Origin: Bacillota bacterium | GTDB taxonomy: Bacteria; Bacillota; Clostridia; Lachnospirales; Lachnospiraceae | DNA length: 15,230 bases | Direction of reading: 5' to 3' | Assembly: GCA_023460575.1 (NCBI GenBank) | Contig: JAEWPQ010000135.1 | Span: 1-15,230, forward strand | Part shown: in pieces, positions 5,590-12,880 of the stretch | How positions within the stretch are numbered: the first letter of the stretch is position 1 | How the letters are laid out: every line of letters starts with the position of its first letter | The notes under the pieces: generated by a model | Told to the model about the DNA's origin: nothing | The model's input: only the letters and a program-made list of their open reading frames with translations | The model's database searches: none | Made by a program: the position numbers and the translations under genes

Positions 5590-7260
5590 CTATTTCGTTG
5601 CGTACATAAAGAACCAGTAGCCATATGGGGAATGCCAGGTTCCCTTTATTTCAGGTTTCTGCAGATAAAAATCACTGGAATATACAAGAGGAGTTACAGC
5701 AGCATCTTCCATCATGATCTTTTCTGCCTGATGAAGCTTATCATAATGCTCTGCCTTATCACCTGTACTTCTGGCCTCAGACAGAAGTTTATCTACTTCC
5801 GCACTGGAATATTTTCCGTCATTGTTTCCGCTCTCTGTTGAAAACAGATTCAGCATGTTGGAAGGATCATCGTAATCATATACCCAGCCTCCGCGGCAGA
5901 TTTCAAAATCACCGGCACGACGGGTAGGCGTGAATGTGGACCATTCGACAATCTTAATATCCATTCTGATTCCAAGCTCGCTCCATGCATTCTGTAAGTA
6001 CTCTGCAATTGGTTTGTTATAGCCGGCATCATTAGTCATGTATTCGATAACAGGGAATCCTTCACCGTTTGGATATCCTGCCTCAGCAAGCAGGGCCTTT
6101 GCCTTTTCAAGATCTGCTTTATAATTATCTACGCTGAAATAATCTCCGCCGTTGTTTGTACGGCTTACCTCTTCAAAAGAAGAACCTTCCTTTTCGTCAG
6201 AGATTCCAGGTCCTACAAAATTGGCTGCCGGAAGTGCAGTTCCCATCATAAGGGTATCGGCTATGTAACTGCGATCAACCGCAAGACTTAATGCACGGCG
6301 GACTTTCGCATTGGTAAATGGTTCCTTCTGGGTATTGAAAATTGTATAAGATGTTGCCATTCGTGGTTCTAAATGAAATTCAGGTGAATCCTTAAGGCTT
6401 GGAATTTCATCAGTAGGAACATCACGGATCATCTGAACCTCTCCGGTCTGATACGCGCTGTATGCAGCATTGGAATCTTCCATAAGAACAAACTTTAATG
6501 TATTTAAAGTAACCTTATCTGCATTCCAGTAATTTTCATTCTTAGCAAATGTGATATGAGATCCCGGTACCCACTCAATCATCTTTAACGGACCGTTAGA
6601 AATATATGTTTCAGGTGTGAGGGACCACTGGTCACCCTTCGCTTCGACTACATCTTTCTTTACAGGGGCCATACTTACATGAGTAATAATCTTATCAAAG
6701 TATACACAAGGTCCCGAAAGCTCAACTACAAAGGTTTTTGCATCAGGTGCAGAAACTGCCAGGGCATCAATATTTCCTGCTGCTGCTTCATCATAGCCTT
6801 TGATCATGGAAAGCATATCCGCTGCATATGGTGCTGCAGTCGCAGGATCAGCCATACGTTTCCATGAGTACACAAAGTCCTCAGCAGTAAAATCGGAACC
6901 ATCACTCCATTTTAAACCGTCCCTTAAATGAAATGTGTAGGTAAGTCCGTCATCACTGACATCATAGGATTCTGCCTGACCGGGAACAATATTGTTTTTC
7001 TCATCAAATGTCAGAAGTGTCTCAAACGCATGCAGTATCATATTGGATGCATCAATTGCCGAGTTAAGAGCTGGATCAATGGTTTCAGGATCCGGTCCTA
7101 TTTGTACTGCCAGGTCAAAACCTCCAGTTGAGGTATTGGCCGCTGCCTCTGTCTTCTTAGTGCCACTCTGTGTTGTGCCGGTCTTTCCAGAACCTCCACA
7201 TGCACTTAAAACCAGGCCAGAGACAAGAACAGCTGCTAATACAAGTGCTGTTTTTTTCAT
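5590..7260 (-). CDS. Oligopeptide ABC transporter substrate-binding lipoprotein (OppA-like)
   Basis: A 556-aa extracellular lipoprotein of the SBP_bac_5 family that captures peptides and hands them to an Opp-type ABC importer. The N terminus is a lipoprotein signal: MKK, a hydrophobic stretch and lipobox LSAC with C21, followed by a Gly/Ser/Thr/Lys-rich linker to about residue 45. The mature domain shows typical elements: PETIDPALNSA, GLTYTFHLRDGLKWSDG, TAEDFVYSWKR, then NGPLKMIEW and NENYW. The start at ATG 7260 has GGAGGGAAG (complement of 7265-7273) 4 nt upstream. No permease or ATPase gene is adjacent, so it must work with a transporter encoded elsewhere. It has its own promoter and shares a terminator with the convergent gene. 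Peptide preference cannot be read from the sequence. Confidence 0.93.
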   Translation of the reverse strand: MKKTALVLAAVLVSGLVLSACGGSGKTGTTQSGTKKTEAAANTSTGGFDLAVQIGPDPETIDPALNSAIDASNMILHAFETLLTFDEKNNIVPGQAESYDVSDDGLTYTFHLRDGLKWSDGSDFTAEDFVYSWKRMADPATAAPYAADMLSMIKGYDEAAAGNIDALAVSAPDAKTFVVELSGPCVYFDKIITHVSMAPVKKDVVEAKGDQWSLTPETYISNGPLKMIEWVPGSHITFAKNENYWNADKVTLNTLKFVLMEDSNAAYSAYQTGEVQMIRDVPTDEIPSLKDSPEFHLEPRMATSYTIFNTQKEPFTNAKVRRALSLAVDRSYIADTLMMGTALPAANFVGPGISDEKEGSSFEEVSRTNNGGDYFSVDNYKADLEKAKALLAEAGYPNGEGFPVIEYMTNDAGYNKPIAEYLQNAWSELGIRMDIKIVEWSTFTPTRRAGDFEICRGGWVYDYDDPSNMLNLFSTESGNNDGKYSSAEVDKLLSEARSTGDKAEHYDKLHQAEKIMMEDAAVTPLVYSSDFYLQKPEIKGTWHSPYGYWFFMYATK

Positions 7261-7322
7261 AATACTTCCCTCCGTATCTATGTTCGTTCTATCGTCCGCC
7301 CTTCAAGGACAGTACGGGTTAT

Positions 7323-7351
7323 AGCATACCACAAAAGAATCAATCATGCAA
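7323..7351 (-). promoter_or_regulatory. Promoter of the peptide-binding lipoprotein gene
   Basis: Read on the minus strand: TTGCAT (7351-7346), exactly 17 nt, TATGCT (7328-7323) preceded by TGG, so an extended -10 box. It is about 63 nt upstream of the start codon. The -35 hexamer is the same as that proposed for nagB. Confidence 0.6.
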
Positions 7352-7409
7352 TCAGCTTTTTTGTCTCAAACTCTTATGTTGTAAGGTGATAGTGTGATAA
7401 CGCGTCAAA

Positions 7410-7445
7410 GAGCCAGACGATTTATATTCCTCATTCGTCTGGCTC
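7410..7445 (-). terminator. Hairpin downstream of the oleate hydratase gene, probable terminator
   Basis: A perfect 11-bp inverted repeat, GAGCCAGACGA (7410-7420) / TCGTCTGGCTC (7435-7445), with a 14-nt loop, 25 nt beyond the stop. On the minus strand it is followed only by TTTG, so termination may be weak and some transcription could continue into the lipoprotein gene. Confidence 0.55.
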
Positions 7446-7469
7446 ACAAAGACACTCTGGATGTTTTTT

Positions 7470-9200
7470 TTAACGATAGGAAGTGTGCAGTGCTTTCATT
7501 AATACCCTGGGGTTTTTTACATACGGAGTAACGGGGCAGATTTTTTTGTCTATCCCCATCAGAGTATAAACGGCAATTCTTGCAGCACGTACTGAATATT
7601 CTTCAGTAAAGACCATATCCTCCGGTATTTCAACGAACTGACTGATCATGGCGAAATTCGTAGAACCCTCAGGTACCACCTCTGGCCGGTCAACCATTTT
7701 CCTCGGCTGGAACTGTGCATCGACATAGGGCATCATACAGGGAATTACATTAATAATATCTGCCATAATCTCTTCTTTCCGGTTTTCCATATGAAGGTGG
7801 CAGAGAAGTTCTGTAAGAAGTTCCTCTCCGGTACAGTCTTTCATCGGTTTTTTAATATAATCACCTAATTTATCTGTATATAGACCATATCCCCAGAATA
7901 TGGTCTGATCCATGGGCTGATTGGTAAAATGAGGCTGCGCTGCAACAACAATGCTCATAAGCCAGCTGGAATCCTTAAAAGTCATTAAAGCTCCACTGCC
8001 AGGTACATTGCCGGAATAATCCTCTATAAGCTTTAACAGCCGGTTTCCTTTGCTGGTCACGGTAAAACTCTCCCAGTTTGTCTCACTGGCATCTCCAAAA
8101 AATGGATATGGATTTCCAAATCCCTGCTTTTTAGCGGCCACTTTACTCCATAATTCTCCGGAAATCGGCCTTAAAGAAGGAGACGGTGCGGGAGTATTGA
8201 GATCTCCTAAAGTAGCGCTGTCTGTCATACATGCATTTGTCATAATGCAGATGTCTTCATCATCAAGCTCCAGGACACGGGTGATTCCATGGTCTGTTAA
8301 GTGGAGAACCTTTGCGGTGATCTGATCTCCCTCCGCAAAATCGATGTCTGTTACGGTACAGTTTTCTGCAAATATGACTCCTTCTTTTCTTAGATAAGCT
8401 TCCAACGGGCGAATCACACTGTCATACTGATTAAGGGGCGTTCTTGTGACTCCCTCCAAAGTATCTATACGGGAAAATTCCAGTATCATTCTTCGCATAT
8501 AACGGCGGAACTCAAATAAACTGCTCCATTTTTGAAAAGCAAAGGTAGTCTGCCACATATACCAGAAATTTGTCGTAAAAAAGTGAGGCATGTCTGCAAA
8601 CCATTCTTCAATGGACATATCATCCAGCTTTTCCTCAGGTGTGTTCATCAGTCTTAAAAGAGCCATACGCTCTCTCTGGTTAAATCCCATACTCTTCACA
8701 TCAAGAATCGTTCCGTCTTTATCTATTAATCGTGCCTTGGCTGATGTTGGGTGGGCATGGTCAAAATCGAGAATCTCTTCCGTCACGCTTTTTCCCTTTT
8801 TGCTAAGAGAGGGAATAGAGCGAAACAGCTCCCAGAAGTTCTCGTAGGTCTCTTCATTAAGCATACGTCCGCCCCTGCAGACAAAGCCCTTTTCTGGCGT
8901 GCCGATACCGTCATTGCTTCCTCCGAATATTGGCATACCTTCAAAAATGGTAATCTTATGTCCTGGCATTTTGCAGTCCCGGATCAAATAGGCTGCCCCC
9001 GCAAGGCTTCCAAGACCACCTCCCACAAAATAAGCCTTTCCTTTTGGTGTTACGGGATTTTTCGTGTCATCAATCTGCTTTATCTTTTTTAGATCCCCGT
9101 TCCGTTTATAAAGCGTCCTGGCGGCTACTCCTGCTGCTGTAGCTGCTAATCCCAGTGCAAGTAATTTAATCATGTTGCTTTTTTCCATTCTTTTCTTCAT
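7470..9200 (-). CDS. ohyA: Oleate hydratase (MCRA family), divergent, membrane-anchored
   Basis: A 576-aa FAD-dependent fatty acid hydratase family protein; such enzymes add water to the cis-9 double bond of oleate or linoleate to give 10-hydroxy acids, often seen as detoxification of unsaturated fatty acids. FAD-binding features are GGGLGSLAGA (residues 60-69), the acidic end of the second strand at FEG (86-88), and GGSNDG (93-98). Further family motifs are FRSIPSL, MSIEEWF, TTFAFQKWSSLFEFRRYMRR (218-237) and RTPLNQYDS. Two oddities: residues 11-28 form a hydrophobic segment between basic residues, suggesting membrane attachment; and RGGRM (109-113) has Met where classical enzymes read RGGRE with the catalytic Glu. 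Tyr234 in FRRY is kept. ATG 9200 has GGAG (complement of 9209-9212) 8 nt upstream. Activity is inferred from the family. Confidence 0.9.
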   Translation of the reverse strand: MKKRMEKSNMIKLLALGLAATAAGVAARTLYKRNGDLKKIKQIDDTKNPVTPKGKAYFVGGGLGSLAGAAYLIRDCKMPGHKITIFEGMPIFGGSNDGIGTPEKGFVCRGGRMLNEETYENFWELFRSIPSLSKKGKSVTEEILDFDHAHPTSAKARLIDKDGTILDVKSMGFNQRERMALLRLMNTPEEKLDDMSIEEWFADMPHFFTTNFWYMWQTTFAFQKWSSLFEFRRYMRRMILEFSRIDTLEGVTRTPLNQYDSVIRPLEAYLRKEGVIFAENCTVTDIDFAEGDQITAKVLHLTDHGITRVLELDDEDICIMTNACMTDSATLGDLNTPAPSPSLRPISGELWSKVAAKKQGFGNPYPFFGDASETNWESFTVTSKGNRLLKLIEDYSGNVPGSGALMTFKDSSWLMSIVVAAQPHFTNQPMDQTIFWGYGLYTDKLGDYIKKPMKDCTGEELLTELLCHLHMENRKEEIMADIINVIPCMMPYVDAQFQPRKMVDRPEVVPEGSTNFAMISQFVEIPEDMVFTEEYSVRAARIAVYTLMGIDKKICPVTPYVKNPRVLMKALHTSYR

Positions 9201-9225
9201 AAGACACGCTCCAATCTCATTTTAA

Positions 9226-9243
9226 ATCAGCTGATAAGCTTAT
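9226..9243. repeat. Two overlapping perfect palindromes upstream of ohyA
   Basis: ATCAGCTGAT (9226-9235) and ATAAGCTTAT (9234-9243) are each perfect 10-bp palindromes sharing two bases. They lie 26-43 nt before the ohyA start, just downstream of a weak possible minus-strand promoter: CCATAC complement at 9270-9275, 17 nt, TATGAT on the complement of 9247-9252. This is a reasonable place for a repressor operator. Confidence 0.45.
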
Positions 9244-9279
9244 ATTATCATACTACATTTTTTCCGTCACCATACATGC

Positions 9280-9297
9280 TTTTATACCTGTATAAAA
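9280..9297. repeat. 18-bp perfect palindrome, candidate operator
   Basis: TTTTATAC-CT-GTATAAAA has 8-bp arms and a 2-nt centre. It lies in the divergent ohyA / 77-aa gene region and overlaps the U-tract of the adjacent minus-strand terminator. Its size and symmetry suit a dimeric regulator. The regulator is unknown. Confidence 0.45.
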
Positions 9298-9322
9298 AAA
9301 CGACACCCAGATAATGGTGTCG
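9294..9322 (-). terminator. Minus-strand terminator upstream of ohyA
   Basis: CGACACC (9301-9307) / GGTGTCG (9316-9322), an 8-nt loop, and seven U on the minus strand (9300-9294). No U-run follows on the plus strand. It would stop transcripts coming through the TetR-type gene and antisense to the 77-aa gene before they enter ohyA. If an ohyA promoter lies further upstream it would act as an attenuator instead. Confidence 0.75.
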
Positions 9323-9329
9323 AAAAACC

Positions 9330-9351
9330 AGACAATTTTTCTATATTGTCT
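9330..9351. repeat. Inverted repeat before the 77-aa gene
   Basis: AGACAAT (9330-9336) and ATTGTCT (9345-9351) are exact inverted copies separated by 8 nt. They lie 58-79 nt before the start of the 77-aa gene, near where its promoter should be. TTGTCT within the right arm could serve as a -35 box, but I find no -10 box at the right distance. Confidence 0.35.
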
Positions 9352-9408
9352 ATCGTAATTTTTATTATATTCTTTTACAATAAAAGCAATGAATAAGGAG
9401 GACAATCC

Positions 9409-9642
9409 ATGTCGGGTACATTACACAAACATATACGGGAAAGCGTTTTAAGAACCGCACTTCTTCATCAGCTGAAAAATGGTCAGAAGGCTCCGGAACG
9501 AGCCGCCCGCAACTTAAGCGAACTGCTGCTGAAGTTCAGCCCTGCATCGAGTGAACTTTTTACTTATGATGAACTTTTAGTTATGATAAAACGTTGTTCC
9601 GTAGAGGAATGCCTTAATCTGATTATACAGAAACTGGCTTAA
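9409..9642 (+). CDS. Small protein of unknown function (77 aa)
   Basis: I do not recognise this protein. It is 77 aa, has no signal peptide, membrane segment or cysteine motif apart from C58 and C63, and looks mostly helical, with a basic N-terminal half (many Lys/Arg up to about residue 35) and a more acidic and hydrophobic C-terminal half ending LNLIIQKLA. The start is well supported: AAGGAGG (9395-9401) lies 7 nt before ATG 9409. It is divergent from ohyA across an intergenic region rich in palindromes, and convergent with the TetR-type gene, whose stop codon shares the bases TTAA with its own (4-nt overlap). A regulatory role is possible but nothing in the sequence proves it. Confidence 0.75.
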   Translation: MSGTLHKHIRESVLRTALLHQLKNGQKAPERAARNLSELLLKFSPASSELFTYDELLVMIKRCSVEECLNLIIQKLA

Positions 9643-10202
9643 AGCTCCGCCTGGCTGCGAATGTATCCGATTCGTTCTGTGGCTCTGGCGAGGCTTTTTA
9701 ACCGTTCTGATACCTCTTTCGGCTCCATCTTCATTCCTTGTTTCACCCATTCCATGATAACTCCGCAAAGACCGTAGGCATAAAATCCCGCATCAAAATC
9801 CCGTTCTTCATACGTCAGTCTGCCATTCTCATCCAGAACCTCAATCGCTTCCGAAAACAAAGCTTTTGTCATTTCATACAGATAGCTCTCAAATGTATGC
9901 TCCTGTTCTTTTATGGTATTCATATAGAAAACTTTTTCCCGCCTCATATTGTTTAAAAGCTCATATATTTTTTTATTCCAGTTTTCAAGACTGATATCAT
10001 CTGCAATCGCGGCAAAATTTTCATTATAATAAATCCAGCTTAACAGTTCATACTAGTCCTGATAGTGATAATAAAAGGTCTGCCGGTTCAGACCACATAC
10101 TGCAGTGATATCTGATATGGATATCTTATCAAAAGGTTTCTCTTTGCATATCTGCTTCAATGCTTCTGCAATCGCACGTTTTGTAATAAGCGAATCCGAC
10201 AT
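9639..10202 (-). pseudogene. TetR/AcrR regulator (DhaS-like), broken by in-frame TAG at codon 50
   Basis: Read from ATG 10202, the frame gives a TetR-type regulator of 187 codons: MSDSLITKRAIAEALKQ, then the helix-turn-helix ISDITAVCGLNRQTFYYHYQD, then a stop, then YELLSWIYYNE and the C-terminal ligand and dimer domain to the TAA at 9639-9641. In relatives the motif reads QDKYELL, so Lys50 (AAG) has become TAG (10055-10053), a one-base change. The reading frame is otherwise intact. The start keeps an AGGAGG (10212-10207) 4 nt upstream and lies 16 nt after the rsmA stop, so the gene was the last of that operon. The piece after the stop has an ATG at 9947 but no ribosome binding site there, and a protein starting there would lack the DNA-binding domain. 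A sequencing error or a very recent mutation is possible. Confidence 0.88.
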
Positions 10203-10218
10203 AGCCCCTCCTGTTATA

Positions 10219-11091
10219 CTATTCTTTCATATTTATAAAAAAATTGGCAAGTGCCGCAAACTGCTCTAAATTCAGTGCCTCACCTCTCACAGACGGAGAA
10301 AGACCCAGGCTTTCTATTCCATCCGCAATCTGTTCTTTCGTATAGGGAACCTCAGGAGAATTATTTAAACCGTTTTGAAGTGTTTTTCTTCTCTGGTTAA
10401 AGGATGCCCGGATCAGACGAAACAACAGTCCCGGGTCCTGTGCATTGACGGGAGGATTTTTATGCCGGGTTAAGCGGATCACTGCCGAACCTACATTGGG
10501 GCGGGGCATAAAACAGTTTGGGGGAACATTGGCTACAATATATGGCTCTGCATAATACTGAACAGCCAGTGACAGGGCACCGTAATCCTTAGAACCGGGT
10601 CCTACCTGCATACGGTCCGCCACTTCCTTTTGTACCATAACTGTGATGTTATCAATGGGAACCTGTCCTTCAAACAACCCCATAATAATAGGAGTGGTAA
10701 TATAATATGGAAGGTTTGCTACCACCTTTATGGGACGCCCGCCATTATACTTCTGTGTCAGCTCATTGATGTCAGTTTTTAATATATCTGCATGGATTAC
10801 TGTTACATTATCGTAATCAGCCAGCGTTTCATTTAGAATAGGTATTAAATTTGAATCGATCTCTACTGCGACCACATGACCTGCTGATTCAGCCAGATAC
10901 TGAGTCATCGTACCGATTCCAGGACCGATCTCCAGAACGCAGTCATCCTTCGTAACTCCTGATGCCAGAATGATTTTATCAAGTACGTGTGTATCAATTA
11001 AAAAATTCTGTCCGAATTTCTTCTGAAATGCGAACTCGTATTTTTGAATGATCTGGATTGTATTTTGAGGGTTTCCTAATTTATTTTGCAT
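10219..11091 (-). CDS. rsmA: 16S rRNA (adenine(1518)-N6/adenine(1519)-N6)-dimethyltransferase
   Basis: A SAM-dependent enzyme that dimethylates two adjacent adenines near the 3' end of 16S rRNA during 30S assembly (KsgA). Motifs in the 290-aa protein: KKFGQNFL (24-31), SAM-binding LEIGPGIG (53-60), acidic VEID (76-79), the catalytic NLPYY (126-130), PRPNVGSAV and FNQRRKTL in the C-terminal domain. I prefer ATG 11091, where AGG (11103-11101) lies 9 nt upstream; the ATG at 11097 leaves only 3 nt. It follows tatD after 150 nt that hold a hairpin and a TATAAT box, so it may have its own promoter besides readthrough. rnmV, often located between tatD and rsmA, is not here. Confidence 0.95.
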   Translation of the reverse strand: MQNKLGNPQNTIQIIQKYEFAFQKKFGQNFLIDTHVLDKIILASGVTKDDCVLEIGPGIGTMTQYLAESAGHVVAVEIDSNLIPILNETLADYDNVTVIHADILKTDINELTQKYNGGRPIKVVANLPYYITTPIIMGLFEGQVPIDNITVMVQKEVADRMQVGPGSKDYGALSLAVQYYAEPYIVANVPPNCFMPRPNVGSAVIRLTRHKNPPVNAQDPGLLFRLIRASFNQRRKTLQNGLNNSPEVPYTKEQIADGIESLGLSPSVRGEALNLEQFAALANFFINMKE

Positions 11092-11131
11092 GCACATTTT
11101 CCTATCGTTTTTTATTAATCAATGGTATCTT

Positions 11132-11160
11132 ATTATAAACAAAAAGTCAATAAATATAAG
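11132..11160 (-). promoter_or_regulatory. Possible internal promoter of rsmA
   Basis: On the minus strand a consensus TATAAT (11137-11132) lies about 40 nt before rsmA, with a poor -35 box (CTTATA, 11160-11155) at 17 nt. A better -35 sequence, TTGACT, is only 7 nt from this -10 box. Just upstream of it is a hairpin, ACGGGT (11161-11166) / ACCCGT (11181-11186), with an inner CC/GG pair. Confidence 0.3.
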
Positions 11161-11241
11161 ACGGGTCCAAAGCACCGGTTACCCGTTAAAATAACATATC
11201 CATCCAGCTCATTTGTAGATTTTTCTTTAGCTGTTAAATCA

Positions 11242-12018
11242 TTACTGGATTTCCTTCAGACGATACAACTTTTTAGCATTCCGGTTGGTAACTTCCACAA
11301 CTTCGTCCCTGGAAATTCCTTTTATCGCGCTTATCTCATCAACTACATAACACAGATTTAAAGAAGAATTCCTCTTTCCCCGATTAGGTACAGGTGCAAG
11401 GTATGGACAATCTGTCTCAAGTACCAGCTGATCCAAAGGCATATATTCCACTACCTCTTTCAGCTTTCTGGAATTTTTAAAAGTCAGGACACCGCCAATT
11501 CCCAAATAAAAACCCATGGCCAGATACTCCCTCGCCATCTCTTTTCCATAAGAAAAGCAGTGAATTACACCCCCCACATTTTGGGAGTGCTCTGCCTTCA
11601 TAATATCCAGCGTATCTTTAGCTGCATCACGGCTGTGTATAATAACCGGAAGTTTTACTTCCTTCGCCAGATTCAGCTGACGGACAAACCAGGTCTTCTG
11701 TGTTTCATGATCCGGTTCTTCCCAGTAATAATCAAGACCGATTTCACCAATCGCAACTATTTTGTTACGGCTGGAATTTTCTTTAAGCCAGTTCAGTTTC
11801 TCCTCATTCAGCTCACCAGTCTCATTGGGGTGAACACCGATTGCTCCATATAGATAGGAATATTTCTCAGTTAGTTTTAAAGTGTTCTCCGATGTTTTTA
11901 TGCTGGCTCCCACATTGGTCACTGCTTCTATACCATGAGTTGGGAGACTTTCAAGCAATTGTTCTCTGTCTTCATCAAATGCCTCATCGTCGTAATGGGC
12001 GTGTGTATCAAAAATCAT
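11242..12018 (-). CDS. tatD: TatD family metal-dependent hydrolase / DNase
   Basis: A 258-aa TIM-barrel metallohydrolase of the TatD/YabD group, described as a metal-dependent DNase. Metal-site residues are all visible: H6 and H8 (DTHAH), E92 (GEIGLDYY), H128 (IIHSRDA), H153 (IHCFS) and D203 (ETDCPYLAP). Length is normal for the family. The start at ATG 12018 has GAGGAG (12030-12025) 6 nt upstream. It lies 23 nt after the TraX-family gene, so the two are almost certainly cotranscribed, and it is part of the metG-tatD-rsmA cluster common in Firmicutes. Confidence 0.94.
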   Translation of the reverse strand: MIFDTHAHYDDEAFDEDREQLLESLPTHGIEAVTNVGASIKTSENTLKLTEKYSYLYGAIGVHPNETGELNEEKLNWLKENSSRNKIVAIGEIGLDYYWEEPDHETQKTWFVRQLNLAKEVKLPVIIHSRDAAKDTLDIMKAEHSQNVGGVIHCFSYGKEMAREYLAMGFYLGIGGVLTFKNSRKLKEVVEYMPLDQLVLETDCPYLAPVPNRGKRNSSLNLCYVVDEISAIKGISRDEVVEVTNRNAKKLYRLKEIQ

Positions 12019-12041
12019 AAATATCTCCTCTAAAACGTTTG

Positions 12042-12797
12042 TCAGCCTGTAATCAATAACCTCAGAATGTAAAGCAGGATTAAATGAAGGGGATAAAACC
12101 AGTAAAATATATATTTTAAATTACGCTCTCCTTTTTTTCCGTTATACATGTGTATCGGCAGAAGCGCAAGCCCCCCCGCTCCCAGACAGGTAACGCTTAT
12201 TAACGCCGCTATAACTCCCGAAAATACAGTCTGAAGCTTTTTGTTGTACCGAAATACATATATGACCATGATCAGTACAATTCCGTATATGTTATAATCC
12301 GATTTCAGCAGTATGGATACCCCGCATCCCACTCCAATTGCCAAGAACTGAAGTAATGGATCTCCCATTGCCTTCTGGTACCAGACAAGCACCCACAGAC
12401 CTATTAAAAGAGTGAAGAACACATTCTGATATCCGGGGTGAAACCAGCTGTTAAAGATTGCAAGGTCAAAAGGTATTTCTGAAATCAGAGCGAATGCCAA
12501 AAGCCTGATTCCGTATTTTTTAACATCTCTGGTATGAAGAAATCCCTCTACCAGTAAAAAACAGAAAATAGGAAAGGAAACTCTCCCAATGGTTCGGAGA
12601 ATAAAATCAATGGTACTCCACCTTGCACCTGCGGGCGTAGCCAGTATTGTCTGCATCAGTAAAGGGCTCTGATACTTTAATATCCCGTTTTCAATCACAA
12701 CCGCACCGATATGGTCAATCAGCATGGTTATAATCGCAATCATCTTTAAGGTATTTCCTGAAATTCCTTTTTTGTGGAAAACCGCTGATTCTGTCAT
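12042..12797 (-). CDS. TraX family membrane protein
   Basis: A 251-aa protein with about seven or eight hydrophobic segments. It matches the TraX family (PF05857), named after the F-plasmid protein that N-acetylates pilin, and related in layout to membrane acyltransferases. Recognisable parts are LKMIAIITMLIDHIGAV (residues 17-33), IGRVSFPIFCFLLVEGFLHT (residues about 70-89), the aspartate in EIPFDLAIF, and the C-terminal FYWFYPLHLILLY. In Firmicutes these proteins are chromosomal and not tied to conjugation; their acyl acceptor is unknown. The start at ATG 12797 has AAAGGAGG 5 nt upstream. The gene sits between metG and tatD, where it is not part of the usual cluster, and reads in the same direction. 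Confidence 0.85.
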   Translation of the reverse strand: MTESAVFHKKGISGNTLKMIAIITMLIDHIGAVVIENGILKYQSPLLMQTILATPAGARWSTIDFILRTIGRVSFPIFCFLLVEGFLHTRDVKKYGIRLLAFALISEIPFDLAIFNSWFHPGYQNVFFTLLIGLWVLVWYQKAMGDPLLQFLAIGVGCGVSILLKSDYNIYGIVLIMVIYVFRYNKKLQTVFSGVIAALISVTCLGAGGLALLPIHMYNGKKGERNLKYIFYWFYPLHLILLYILRLLITG

Positions 12798-12818
12798 GGC
12801 GTCCTCCTTTTAAACGAC

Positions 12819-12845
12819 AAGACCGGATTATTAAAATCCGGCCTT
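12819..12845 (-). terminator. Hairpin between metG and the TraX gene
   Basis: An 11-bp stem with one G-U pair, between 12819-12829 and 12835-12845 (core CCGGATT/AATCCGG), in the 83-nt gap after metG. The minus-strand tail is not U-rich, so it is more likely a partial terminator or an mRNA-stabilising hairpin than a full stop. Confidence 0.4.
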
Positions 12846-12880
12846 ATTATCATCTTCTTCTGTCCTTAAGACAGCTTTTA

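Noticed and set aside
9639..9947. A separate 102-aa gene starting at ATG 9947
   Set aside because: It is the C-terminal part of the interrupted TetR-type gene, in the same frame, and has no ribosome binding site of its own.
11092..11097. ATG 11097 as the rsmA start
   Set aside because: The AGG lies 3 nt upstream, too close; ATG 11091 fits better. The difference is two residues.
11098..11241. Possible remnant of rnmV between tatD and rsmA
   Set aside because: The gap is too short and A/T-rich, with a hairpin and a possible promoter but no recognisable Toprim motif.
12042..12797. TraX as a sign of a conjugative element
   Set aside because: No relaxase, integrase, mating-pair or other transfer genes and no attachment repeats flank it; chromosomal TraX-family proteins are common in Firmicutes.
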